Source: Bartonella rattimassiliensis 15908 (lineage in GTDB: Bacteria > Pseudomonadota > Alphaproteobacteria > Rhizobiales > Rhizobiaceae). From it: DNA of 64,000 nucleotides. The stretch spans positions 175,134-239,133 of the forward strand of contig NZ_JH725064.1 in NCBI RefSeq assembly GCF_000278215.1, written 5' to 3'. Below the pieces are notes generated by a model. It saw only the letters and a list, made by a program, of their open reading frames with translations. It did no database searches and was not told the origin of the DNA. Position 1 is the first letter of the stretch, and each line of letters opens with the position of its first letter. This document shows positions 10,677 to 21,419 of the stretch, in pieces. Both the position numbers and the translations under genes were made by a program.

Positions 10677-10770
10677 TAGTTTACAAAACACCACACTTTA
10701 ATGCCTTTTTCCTAACTTTACGTCTTTCCCCAAGAATAAATCTTCTCTTCATCTCAGAATCTATAATCCA

Positions 10771-10830
10771 GCTTTTTGTCTAGCAGGCTCCTCCACTATC
10801 CATGCATAGGTGGTCACACCTCAAATGAGG
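10771..10830 (+). repeat. Left direct repeat flanking the T4SS remnant
   Basis: About 60 bases sharing TCTAGCA-GCTCC, CCACTATCCATGCAT and CACACCTCAAA with a second copy at 12462-12526 in the same orientation. The pair brackets the virB5/EexN-like relics. Origin unknown. Confidence 0.6.
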
Positions 10831-11109
10831 GAATATTCACGGTATAATAAGTTAACAACCTAATTTAAGCTCAAACTTATCCGAGATTCATGATCTATAG
10901 ATTAAAAAAAACAAATTAATACTAGAAAAACTTATACTTTTACTTTAGATATCCTCGCTTATCATCTTAACTAAGAAAAGAGGGCATATCTTGATATTGA
11001 AAACTCATACCTCTCTCACGAACAGATTTTTTTTCCAAAAAATTTTCCTTTAAACAAAAGGAATGTTTCGCAACGGCCGTCTGTCCGGTGTCCTTTGAAT
11101 TTCAAACAC

Positions 11110-11728
11110 ATATTTTCGCAGTTATTCTTTTCTTTGGTTACAATGCATTTTACCAAAACATAGAGCAGATTAAAAATTTGACTGAACACATTGTACAAAA
11201 CAAACAACAGCTTGCCCATTTAAAAATCCACTCGATGAAATAAAAAGACCATATGGTCTATTAAACAAAATATCCACTGCTCTTCCAAGAATATTGAACA
11301 AGCAAAAGAGTCATGCTCTCCACCGCTCTAATTTTAATCACTTTCAAAAATTAGCAAGTGTCAATGACCACGAAAATACTGAAAAAAGGAAAGAAAAATC
11401 CTTATACAAAGAACCATTGAAAAACGCAAAATCAAAAGCCGCGGTTAATATTTTTGATGGACAAAAAGCCAAAGCACAACAGCACAACAAAAAACAAGCT
11501 ATTTACGAAAAAGCGCGTGAAAAACAAAAAACCATAAAACACCCATTGACCAACTTAAAAATCCTAAAGCACCCCTCTTCAAACCCATTACGCAGTCCTA
11601 CAGATTTACGAATACGAGTTCTACAAATGGAAGCCTCGTCAATAATCCAACAAGAAAAAGAAGAACGTGAAACGAAAAAATTTAGAAAACAATACAAAGA
11701 TTATACGCAACCACTCCGTGGTCATTAA
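11110..11728 (+). pseudogene. Remnant of a VirB5/TraC-like minor pilin gene
   Basis: Two frames make one degraded gene. The first, about 11119-11241, reads YNAFYQNIEQIKNLTEHI and then a Gln/Lys-rich helix. After a break near 11241 the second (11244-11728) continues through RPYGLLNKISTALPRI and ends in a charged helical tail (EEREKK-like, here KEERETKKFRKQYKDY) typical of VirB5 proteins. An N-terminal signal peptide is not readable. The gene is followed by an EexN-like lipoprotein, the order virB5-eex found in conjugative T4SS such as pKM101. No other family is suggested, but the match is by architecture and order rather than by a strong motif. Confidence 0.45.
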
Positions 11729-11750
11729 ATTGAAAAAAAGAAGCAAAATC

Positions 11751-11906
11751 ATGAACAAAGTCATTACCATAACACTGCTGCTTTCCATTGCCATTATCAC
11801 CGCTGGTTGCGAAAAAATCTATAGCGTAAAAGATTTTAAAAAAGATAAAAAACTACGAAAAATAGGAAATAATATATGGATTGGCAAGAACTTCAAAAAA
11901 TTATGA
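11751..11906 (+). pseudogene. EexN-family entry-exclusion lipoprotein, truncated
   Basis: 51 residues beginning MNKVITITLLLSIAIITAGC: a lipoprotein signal peptide with lipobox ITAGC (Cys20). The mature start EKIYSVKDFKKDKKLRK matches the EexN pattern (TYSV-x-F/Y-x-K-D-x-x-LR) of entry-exclusion lipoproteins that block redundant conjugation. EexN proteins are usually about 70-90 residues with two conserved C-terminal cysteines; these are missing, so the frame is probably shifted after residue 38. The ATG at 11751 is chosen over the upstream in-frame start because it begins the signal peptide. Confidence 0.6.
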
Positions 11907-12029
11907 AAATCCGAATAGCAGAAAATGAACTTGAGAAAGAATATTAAAAGAACCTAAAACGTCATAGAAAAGAAAGATCTAAAAAAGAGAAAAAAGATTA
12001 TAAGCACAAGAATAGATGCTTTTAAGCGC

Positions 12030-12225
12030 CCTCCAAGCAATATCAAAACACATAATGAACAGTAAAGTGTTTAAATAGCTATACGGAAATGAAAACATAT
12101 TCATTTCGATAGGTAACGATTTTAATGAAGTTATACAACAATAAATCAAACCATTTGCACATCTTTTATTGGCTCTTTCTATTCTGGGAACCATATTTTG
12201 GACGCTCTATTTATAGATTACAATA
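12030..12225 (+). pseudogene. Possible 5' fragment of a VirB6-like channel gene
   Basis: Broken frame (stops inside) reading MNSKVFK, then after a stop ENIFISIGNDFNEVIQQ and a hydrophobic stretch LLLALSILGTIFWTLY. VirB6 proteins begin with a short helix and then long membrane segments, and virB6 follows eex in conjugative T4SS operons. This is a low-confidence reading based on position and hydrophobicity. Confidence 0.3.
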
Positions 12226-12461
12226 TTCTATATCCGATTATAGGTTCGTCACTGTAAAACTATAGCGACAATTTTCAAACTCAACATTATTACACACACA
12301 ACACACATTACTTATGATAACACATGTATCAGAGAGAGATCTTAATGATCTTTCTCATACCATTGCCAATATCCTACAAGGAATATCCTCGAATAAAAAA
12401 GAAGCGCCTTCTTACTGCACCTTAAAGGACAAGAATTGCACCCAAGGCTGATAACAATCTG

Positions 12462-12526
12462 GCATTTTATCTAGCAAGCTCCAGCCACTATCCATGCATG
12501 CGATCGACATCACCACACCTCAAAGA
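12462..12526 (+). repeat. Right direct repeat flanking the T4SS remnant
   Basis: Partner of the repeat at 10771-10830, about 80% identical by eye over the CTAGCA-GCTCC and CCACTATCCATGCATG blocks. The rest of 12226-12782 shows no gene; a small hairpin (GAGAGATC / GATCTTTCTC) lies at 12332-12356. Confidence 0.6.
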
Positions 12527-12782
12527 ACAGTGTTACTAGAAATGACAAGCAAGTTTTCAATATCTCATTCTCCTTTCCTAAGTTATTTCAAAAGAAATAG
12601 AAATGATTAAAAAGAATGCATGCGCTTTAATGTTCTAAAAAAGCTTATTTTACAGCATAACAAATAAGAATTTTAAGAGCTTTAAGAGATATATCATAAA
12701 AAACCAAACGCAATCTTCTAAAGTAAAGACCCACTTGCTATAAGTAAAAGGCATAAAAATTAAACTGAAAAAACCCAAAATT

Positions 12783-13790
12783 TTATCCTCCAGAATCGAC
12801 CCGCTTTGAAGTATCCACATAGGTAACCACAGACATGCCAGGAATAAGTTTTTCAATTCCTTCCTGGCCAGGATCTAAAGCAATCCGTACAGAAATACGT
12901 TGTGCAATTTTGATAAAATTACCTATTGTTGTATCTGTTTTTAACAACGAAAACTCTGAGCCTGTAGCAGGTGCAAAACGAACCACACGCCCTGTTAATT
13001 TTTTATTATTCAATGCATCAACGGAAAAAACAACTGGTTGTCCCACACGCATCTGAGAAAGCTGTGTTTCCTTATAATTAGCAATAATCCAAATATCATC
13101 AGAAATAACAGAAACCAGCTGTGTACCTGGCATAACATATTGCCCTACCCGCGCCCCAACTAATCCAATATAGCCTGTTTGCGGCGATAAAACTTTTGTA
13201 TGACCGAGATTAAGTTTTGCCAACTCGACACTCACCTTTGCTCCTGCAACTTCTGACTGTAAACTCTGTCGTTCAAGATTTAATTGTTTTTGCAATTGTC
13301 GTTTTGTTTCCAGTGTCGTCAAGAGTTGTGAAAGAGGGCGAGAAACGGAACTTTCGGCATCACCAAAGCCTAACTTTTTACTATTAGTCATGACATTTGA
13401 GAATGCTCTTGAACGTGCCAATTCTACTTCTGCTACATTAATTTCGCCTTGTAAAAACTGTGCTTGCAATTCAATACTTGCGAGTTTTGCATTTTTTGAA
13501 TCGAGAACAGCCTGTGCCCTTGCAAGCTGCTGACGAAACAGAGAATCATCGAGCTCAAAGAGCAGCATTCCCTTTTCAACGCGTTGATAATCTTGCACAT
13601 AAATACGTGCAATCACTCCAGAAATCTGTGAACTGACCAGCGTCACATTGCCCTTAATGGAAGCATTATCGGTTATTTGAATATCACTCACAAAAGGCGG
13701 GAGCCTCCAAGCCCACAAAATCAGCAAAACACCCGTAATACCTGATAGGAATGCAACAATCGTAGCTTTTGACCGTAAGGCTTTTATCAT
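12783..13790 (-). CDS. HlyD/EmrA-type membrane fusion protein
   Basis: Periplasmic adaptor of an MFS drug exporter, 335 residues. One N-terminal membrane anchor (about 11-31) is followed by the biotinyl-lipoyl half motif NVTLVSSQISGVIARIYV. A coiled-coil hairpin (about 85-185, Ala/Gln/Leu-rich) comes next, then the second lipoyl half with LSPQTGYIGLVGARVGQYV and a beta-barrel domain ending in PGMSVVTYVDT. The ATG has AGGGG upstream. It lies 24 bases after the MFS permease gene, so the two form an EmrAB-like pair; a TolC-type outer-membrane partner is not adjacent. Confidence 0.87.
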   Translation of the reverse strand: MIKALRSKATIVAFLSGITGVLLILWAWRLPPFVSDIQITDNASIKGNVTLVSSQISGVIARIYVQDYQRVEKGMLLFELDDSLFRQQLARAQAVLDSKNAKLASIELQAQFLQGEINVAEVELARSRAFSNVMTNSKKLGFGDAESSVSRPLSQLLTTLETKRQLQKQLNLERQSLQSEVAGAKVSVELAKLNLGHTKVLSPQTGYIGLVGARVGQYVMPGTQLVSVISDDIWIIANYKETQLSQMRVGQPVVFSVDALNNKKLTGRVVRFAPATGSEFSLLKTDTTIGNFIKIAQRISVRIALDPGQEGIEKLIPGMSVVTYVDTSKRVDSGG

Positions 13791-13814
13791 TTTTACACCC
13801 CTCTTTCTATGACA

Positions 13815-15449
13815 TTACTCTACTTTTTCTAAAGTACGCAAAGAACATGACTTAACAATCATTGTGACAAGAAAAATAACGAATACAGCCATTGAAATAT
13901 AAAAATAAAGCCGAAAAACGTCATCATATGCAAAAATATTTGCCGTTAACTTAAATTTCTCTATCAACAAAGATGTTCCCTGCTCACTCCCCCAGCCATT
14001 GGGAACAGAAGCACCATAAGAAGGCGAAAATAAAGTATTCATCTCACTAGAAATAAGCGGATCCGTTACAACAATATTTTGTGTTAAGGACTCGAAGTTC
14101 TTATGGGCAAAATAAAACTGTAGGCTACCAAAAAGAGCTGATCCCATCAATCCTCCTGTCACTTGTGTTAGCAAAAAAACAGCAATAAAACTTAAAACGT
14201 AACGTGGTCCACGCACACCAGCGATCACAAACCCTTTGCAAAGAGCCGGCGGTAAGAACAGTGCATAACTAAAACTCACCAATCCTTGGCTCAACATCAT
14301 ATCTTGCGGACGTGTTAAATGGTTTACATGACTGTCTAAATAAGCTCCCAGCGCCAAACACCCCAAAGATAACAAATAAAAATAATCCTCACGCCCTGCC
14401 CGTAAAAAAAGGACACAAACGCCCCCCCCTAACAGAGTACCCAAAGTCACCGCAAGATACATGGGCGTCATCTCACGATTGAGCAAACCAAAAAGATTAA
14501 AAAACCCTACGGGCAAACTTGACCTCTCCAGCAAGAAAACATGAAAGATAAATAAAATAAAAACAGATTGGACCATTTCTTTACTAAAAATCCAACGTAA
14601 ATCAATCAATGGTTTTTCTCTATTAAGCTCAATAATAATAGCAATAGCCAACGTGAAAATAGCAAATGCGAGCCCCCAACCAATCCATGGTGCTTCATAC
14701 CACCAATACAATATGCCAACCGACATAATCACAGCATTTAATCCAAGGCCAAGAGCAATCAAACCATAGCTTATCCAATCTAACTTTTGAATAACCTTAC
14801 TGCGAACAACTGGCGTCAGTGGCAAAGTATAGATACAAACCAAGCTGATAAGAACCAACCCCATTTCCAAAGCGGAAAGACTGGAAAATCCACCATTTTC
14901 GAGCAAATCAGGCGAAATCAAACGTGATAAAGGTGCCGCTAAAGCCGCATTCATATAATTCAAACTAAGGCCCACCGTAAACTTCTTTGCTGGAGCAAAA
15001 GCCTCCATCATATAAAGCAATGCAAGCGAAGCTAAAGGTGCAGCAGCAATCCCGGCAAAAAAACGAATAATCAAAGCAGAACGCAAGTCGGTAACAAAGA
15101 GCTGCAACACGCAAACCAAAACGAAACCAAGGATTGATAATTCAGCAAAAGCACGCAACCCGAATTGATAGCGGATTTTGATCAGCATAATCGCTACACT
15201 CACATTTGGCGCCATATAAGCCGCTACCAACCATGTCGTCTCGGCCAAAGTTGCGTGAAAATCACCCGTAAGATGGAAAATATTAGACTGAACAATATTT
15301 GCCCCTAAGCCATAAGCCCACTGCAACACGAGCGAAGCAAAAATATAAACAAAACACTTTGGCAAAGGTCCTGCGAAAACACGACCAGGATGAGGGAAAG
15401 GCTTTCCGCCTCTTTTAGCAGACACAACCGTACTCTTTTTTCCGCTCAT
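13815..15449 (-). CDS. MFS transporter, DHA2/EmrB-like
   Basis: Integral membrane protein of 544 residues with about 14 predicted hydrophobic segments, the layout of the DHA2 drug:H+ antiporter family. ETTWLVAAYMAPN at the end of the first segments matches the family's WxxxxY motif. It begins 24 bases after the atpC stop and is followed 24 bases later by its membrane fusion partner, so it may be co-transcribed with the F1-ATPase operon. The coding strand carries a G8 homopolymer (14422-14429) encoding part of LLGGGVCVL, a possible slippage site. Substrate unknown. Confidence 0.85.
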   Translation of the reverse strand: MSGKKSTVVSAKRGGKPFPHPGRVFAGPLPKCFVYIFASLVLQWAYGLGANIVQSNIFHLTGDFHATLAETTWLVAAYMAPNVSVAIMLIKIRYQFGLRAFAELSILGFVLVCVLQLFVTDLRSALIIRFFAGIAAAPLASLALLYMMEAFAPAKKFTVGLSLNYMNAALAAPLSRLISPDLLENGGFSSLSALEMGLVLISLVCIYTLPLTPVVRSKVIQKLDWISYGLIALGLGLNAVIMSVGILYWWYEAPWIGWGLAFAIFTLAIAIIIELNREKPLIDLRWIFSKEMVQSVFILFIFHVFLLERSSLPVGFFNLFGLLNREMTPMYLAVTLGTLLGGGVCVLFLRAGREDYFYLLSLGCLALGAYLDSHVNHLTRPQDMMLSQGLVSFSYALFLPPALCKGFVIAGVRGPRYVLSFIAVFLLTQVTGGLMGSALFGSLQFYFAHKNFESLTQNIVVTDPLISSEMNTLFSPSYGASVPNGWGSEQGTSLLIEKFKLTANIFAYDDVFRLYFYISMAVFVIFLVTMIVKSCSLRTLEKVE

Positions 15450-15473
15450 GTCACTTTTTCCTGTATATTCTTG

Positions 15474-15902
15474 CTACGCTTCTATCAACACAGCACCTTC
15501 AGCTGACAATTGCTTGAAAAAATCCTCTATTTTATGATTATCCTCATCACTTGTTCCTCCCTCTAATGTTGCCTGAACCTGCAAAATCCGCTGTTCTAAT
15601 ACATCAAAAGAAAGATGTTCTACAGCCACAACATGTTCTACCAATAACGAGCATCCTAAAAATGTAATATTCGCAACGCCTCCGTAAACAGCAAATAATT
15701 TTTCGCCCAAAGAAGTACGAACACGCACACTACCCAACTCAATACTTGCCACTAAGGGTGCATGATGCGCCATAACTGTCAAAGAACCCGAGGCTGAAGG
15801 AAGAACAACAGACAGCACCTGCTCTGAAAGCACAATCTTTTCAGGGGATACAAGCTCAAACAAAAACTGTTTTTCTCTATTGCTTTCCACAAAAGTCTCC
15901 AT
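15474..15902 (-). CDS. atpC: ATP synthase F1 subunit epsilon
   Basis: 142-residue central-stalk subunit that couples rotation and can inhibit hydrolysis. The N-terminal beta-sandwich contains FELVSPEKIVLSEQV and LTVMAHHAPLVASIELG, both classic AtpC signatures, and the sandwich ends YGGVANI. The C-terminal helices are acidic. It is the last F1 gene of the atpHAGDC operon, 81 bases after atpD. Confidence 0.95.
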   Translation of the reverse strand: METFVESNREKQFLFELVSPEKIVLSEQVLSVVLPSASGSLTVMAHHAPLVASIELGSVRVRTSLGEKLFAVYGGVANITFLGCSLLVEHVVAVEHLSFDVLEQRILQVQATLEGGTSDEDNHKIEDFFKQLSAEGAVLIEA

Positions 15903-15983
15903 AATACTCGATATAAGGACTGTCTGTTTTCTTCAACGACTTGTCCTTTTTAACGACCAACATTCATGATAGATTTGTCCTTC

Positions 15984-17597
<1,614 letters not shown>

Positions 17598-17610
17598 TTA
17601 CCTTTTCCAT

Positions 17611-18522
17611 TTAAAGCGCTTCAGCGCCCGCAATAATTTCGATTAATTCTGTCGTAATCTGCGCCTGACGTTGACGATTATAAGCCACCGTCAATTTATC
17701 AATCATTTCACCGGCATTTCGTGATGCATTGTCCATAGCTGTCATCTTTGCCCCCATTTCACCAGCAACATTTTCCAACAAAGCCCGAAAGATTTGCACC
17801 GAAAGATTGCGTGGCACAAGTGTCTCTAAAAGAGAAGCAGCATCAGGTTCATACTCATAAACTACCGATTGTGAATCTGTGCTATGATCGGCTTTCTCCA
17901 CGACATCTATTGTTTTATCAGCGGCTTTTGGAGCAACCATTGGAATCAAATCAAAAGCTGTTGGGCGCTGATTAATGACGGAAACAAATTCAGAATAAAA
18001 CAGTGTACAGATATCGAAAGCACCTTCATTGAATAAATCGACAATTCGTTGACTAATCATCACTGCCTCTGCAAAACCAACACGCTTTACAGCATGCAAA
18101 TCGATGTGATCGATTATCAAATTTTTGTAATCACGCGATAAAATATCCGCACCTTTTTTGCCTACGGTAATAATTCTCACTATTTTACCGGCTGCCAACA
18201 GAGCTTTAATCTGTCCACGTACGCGACGAGCGATTTGTACATTAAAAGCACCACACAAGCCGCGCTCAGCCGTACACACCACCAAGAGATGCACATCATC
18301 TCGCCCTGTACCACGCATAAGCGCAGGCGCATCAGCAGCCTCCACATCAGCAGCAACACTAGTTAAAATATCAGCCATTTTCTTGGCATAAGGTCGTGCA
18401 GACTGCGCAGCCTCTTGCGCACGATGCAACCTTGCTGCTGCAACCATTTGCATAGCTTTGGTGATCTTTTGTGTTGCTTTAACCGAAGCGATACGGTCTC
18501 TAAGATCCTTTAATGAGGCCAT
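17611..18522 (-). CDS. atpG: ATP synthase F1 subunit gamma
   Basis: Rotor shaft of F1, 303 residues. The N-terminal helix [20 protein letters not shown] and the C-terminal [20 protein letters not shown] plus [19 protein letters not shown] are the two coiled-coil strands of the shaft, with the Rossmann-like middle including [10 protein letters not shown] ten-residue acidic stretch near 215 is slightly longer than in enteric bacteria. It sits between atpA and atpD with 20 and 19 base gaps. Confidence 0.96.
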   Translation of the reverse strand: MASLKDLRDRIASVKATQKITKAMQMVAAARLHRAQEAAQSARPYAKKMADILTSVAADVEAADAPALMRGTGRDDVHLLVVCTAERGLCGAFNVQIARRVRGQIKALLAAGKIVRIITVGKKGADILSRDYKNLIIDHIDLHAVKRVGFAEAVMISQRIVDLFNEGAFDICTLFYSEFVSVINQRPTAFDLIPMVAPKAADKTIDVVEKADHSTDSQSVVYEYEPDAASLLETLVPRNLSVQIFRALLENVAGEMGAKMTAMDNASRNAGEMIDKLTVAYNRQRQAQITTELIEIIAGAEAL

Positions 18523-18542
18523 TGAAGCATTCCATCAATTCA

Positions 18543-20078
18543 TCACGAAAAATTTTTCGCATAAGTGTTAAGAACTGTCATCAACTTATCTTTCAGCTCA
18601 TCTGTTATCTGCTTTTGTTCAGCAATTGCATTTAAAAGATCTTGGTAATCACTACGCAAAAGCACCAAAAGTCCCTGTTCAAACCGCGCGACATCAGAAA
18701 CTTCCAAAGAATCAAGATAGCCATTTACACCTGCGAAAATAACAACCACCTGTTCTTCTGTTTTCAGTGGAGAAAACTGTGGCTGCTTCAAAAGCTCTGT
18801 CAAGCGCGCTCCGCGATTCAACAGACGCTGGGTTGACGCATCCAAATCAGAGCCAAACTGCGCAAAAGCAGCCATTTCACGATATTGTGCCAATTCACCT
18901 TTAATCGAGCCAGCCACCTGCTTCATTGCCTTAATTTGTGCTGCAGAACCAACACGCGATACAGAAAGACCAACATTTACAGCAGGACGAATTCCTTGAT
19001 AAAATAAATTAGTCTCTAGGAAAATTTGCCCATCGGTAATCGAAATCACATTGGTAGGAATATAGGCTGAAACATCATTTGCTTGCGTTTCAATAACCGG
19101 CAAGGCTGTCAACGACCCCGATCCATTTTCCGCATTCAACTTTGCAGCCCGCTCTAAAAGACGAGAATGAAGATAGAAAACATCTCCCGGATAAGCTTCA
19201 CGACCTGGAGGACGACGCAACAAAAGAGACATTTGGCGATAAGCCACGGCCTGTTTTGACAAATCATCATAACCGATCAAAGCATGTTGCCCATTATCAC
19301 GAAAATATTCACCCATAGCACATCCTGCAAGAGGTGCAATAAATTGCAATGGCGCTGGATCAGAAGCTGTTGCCGCAACGATAATAGAATATTCCAGTGC
19401 GCCGCGCTCTTCCAAAACTTTAACGAATTGCGCCACCGTGGAGCGTTTTTGACCGATAGCTACATAAATACAATAAACTTTGTCCTGTTCTCGTCCAGCT
19501 TCTTTTTCATGAAAAGATTTTTGATTTAAAAATGTATCGAGCAAAATCGCTGTTTTTCCTGTTTGGCGATCACCAATCACTAATTCACGCTGCCCCCTCC
19601 CAATGGGGATGAGTGCATCAATTGCTTTTAATCCGGTTGACATCGGTTCATGTACAGACTGACGTGGAATAATCCCCGGCGCCTTAACATCGACACGACG
19701 ACGTTCTGTTGCCTTAAGAGGTCCCTTACCATCTATAGGGTTTCCAAGTGCATCGACTACACGCCCAAGCAAAGCAGGTCCTACAGGAACATCAACAATA
19801 GCGCCCAATCGCTTTACACAATCCCCTTCACGAATATCGCGATCTGAGCCAAAAATGACCACACCAACATTATCAACTTCCAAATTGAGAGCCATACCAC
19901 GCACACCATTTGGAAAAACAACCATTTCCCCTGCTTGGACATTATCCAAACCATAAACGCGAGCGATGCCATCTCCCACAGAGAGGACCCAACCAATTTC
20001 TGAAACCTCAGCCTTTTGGTCGAAGTTTTTGATTTGTTCTTTTAGAATTTTTGAAATTTCAGATGGTCTAATATCCAT
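18543..20078 (-). CDS. atpA: ATP synthase F1 subunit alpha
   Basis: Regulatory nucleotide-binding F1 subunit, 511 residues. The N-terminal [16 protein letters not shown] is the delta-binding region. Walker A is [13 protein letters not shown] (about 169-181); [20 protein letters not shown] and the arginine-finger region [16 protein letters not shown] are present. The start ATG overlaps the atpH stop by one base (TGATG), suggesting translational coupling. Confidence 0.97.
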   Translation of the reverse strand: MDIRPSEISKILKEQIKNFDQKAEVSEIGWVLSVGDGIARVYGLDNVQAGEMVVFPNGVRGMALNLEVDNVGVVIFGSDRDIREGDCVKRLGAIVDVPVGPALLGRVVDALGNPIDGKGPLKATERRRVDVKAPGIIPRQSVHEPMSTGLKAIDALIPIGRGQRELVIGDRQTGKTAILLDTFLNQKSFHEKEAGREQDKVYCIYVAIGQKRSTVAQFVKVLEERGALEYSIIVAATASDPAPLQFIAPLAGCAMGEYFRDNGQHALIGYDDLSKQAVAYRQMSLLLRRPPGREAYPGDVFYLHSRLLERAAKLNAENGSGSLTALPVIETQANDVSAYIPTNVISITDGQIFLETNLFYQGIRPAVNVGLSVSRVGSAAQIKAMKQVAGSIKGELAQYREMAAFAQFGSDLDASTQRLLNRGARLTELLKQPQFSPLKTEEQVVVIFAGVNGYLDSLEVSDVARFEQGLLVLLRSDYQDLLNAIAEQKQITDELKDKLMTVLNTYAKNFS

Positions 20079-20662
20079 CAGCTGACCTCTTTTTTCAATG
20101 CAAGCTTAAGCGAAGATAATTTTGTTAGAAGAGACGTATCAATTTGAAACGCCCCCACACGAATGATTAATCCACCAAGAATTGTTGGATCCACAATGAT
20201 ATGTAGAAAGGCTTTTCCCCCAACAACACCTTCCAAAGCCTTACACAACTCTTGTCTTTGTTGAGAACTCAGTGGGCGCGCAGAAACAATTTGCGCTGTA
20301 ACTTGGCTACGAGCGCGTGCAACACAACGCTGAAAAGCATGTAAAATACCAACGACGGCATTAAGCCTACGATTTGCTGCGACAACGCGGAAAAAATCCC
20401 CAATAATCTGCCCTGCGTTTTCATCAGCAAAGTTGATGTTTTCACAAACAGATCGCATCATCTTAATTTGCTCTTTGACTGAAAAGAACGGACTGAGCAC
20501 GAAGCGTTTTAAATCCTCATTTTGCTCTAAGACAAATAAAAAATCTTCCACTGCCTTTTCAACCTCTTCAACGTTTCCTGATTCTTGAACGCAATCAAAA
20601 AGTGCTTGCGCATAACGTTGATCTACCAACGGCAGTGGTATGAGAGAAAATGAATCTGACAC
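20078..20662 (-). CDS. atpH: ATP synthase F1 subunit delta
   Basis: Peripheral stator subunit joining F1 to the b subunits, 194 residues. [12 protein letters not shown] at the N-terminus and the C-terminal [13 protein letters not shown] plus [13 protein letters not shown] are the conserved OSCP/delta signatures. The start is GTG at 20662 with an AGAGG-type ribosome site about ten bases upstream. It is the first gene of the operon; F0 genes are not nearby, as in other Rhizobiales where F0 is a separate locus. Confidence 0.95.
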   Translation of the reverse strand: MSDSFSLIPLPLVDQRYAQALFDCVQESGNVEEVEKAVEDFLFVLEQNEDLKRFVLSPFFSVKEQIKMMRSVCENINFADENAGQIIGDFFRVVAANRRLNAVVGILHAFQRCVARARSQVTAQIVSARPLSSQQRQELCKALEGVVGGKAFLHIIVDPTILGGLIIRVGAFQIDTSLLTKLSSLKLALKKEVS

Positions 20663-20999
20663 GAAATACCGCCTCTTTCTCTTGAGCGATTCTCTGATAG
20701 TTATCAGATGATAATGAAACAGATATCCTCAATCTTAAGAATCTTTTTCTTAAAACCTAGAACAAAAACCATTTGGCTTCTAGCATAGACACGATCGACT
20801 CGCAACACCACAAATCGCTGCTTTCTAAAAATTTTAAATAAAATATTCAAAATATTTTTGAAAAAGGTTTTTTTGGATTCTCAGGATAGCATCATGTTTT
20901 TTTATGCCTCTTTTTGACACTTTCGGAGAGATTTTTTCACTCTCTATATTTTGCTTAAAACGCTCTTTCTCTTCCTCTCAAAACAATTCTTCCTCACTA

Positions 21000-21310
21000 T
21001 CAAAAATTCCCCCTTATCGCCACAAGAGCTTTCACGAAAAACAAAAAGCAACTGTAAACCAACACCATCACAAACTTTACCAACTCTTAAATATTGCGAT
21101 AACTCTTAGTACTTGAGACGAGTCATTAGAGGCATTTTAACTCCTTTTTTATCGTATTTTACCCACAAGCCAATCCCACTTATGCTACATCAGAGCATAA
21201 TTTTGATTGATTCAACATACACAGATTTTAAATAAAAGGATCCTATAGTATTGAGAGACCTAATTTAAATTGAATAATGATAAATTATTGATATAAATCA
21301 ATGCATTATA
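21000..21310 (-). repeat. Dispersed repeat, copy H (minus orientation)
   Basis: Read on the minus strand: signature block with GATAAATTATTGAT near 21290, then GATTCAATCAAAATTATG, GGGATTGGCTTGTGGGTAAA, AAGGAGTTAAAATGCC (start ATG near 21136) and decayed integrase text that includes V-C-D-G-V-G-L-Q-L around 21050. The rest of 20663-21419 shows no gene. Confidence 0.6.
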
Positions 21311-21419
21311 TCTTTACGAAATGCATGTGCATAATATCCTACTGCTTAATTCTTATTCTAAAAATATAATAACTAAAATAAAAATACCTTCAGCAAAGAT
21401 CCTTCTACAATACTAATTT

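Noticed and set aside
11016..11219. 67-codon minus-strand ORF
   Set aside because: The plus strand over the same bases reads as VirB5-like helical text ending before the recognised remnant, a better explanation.
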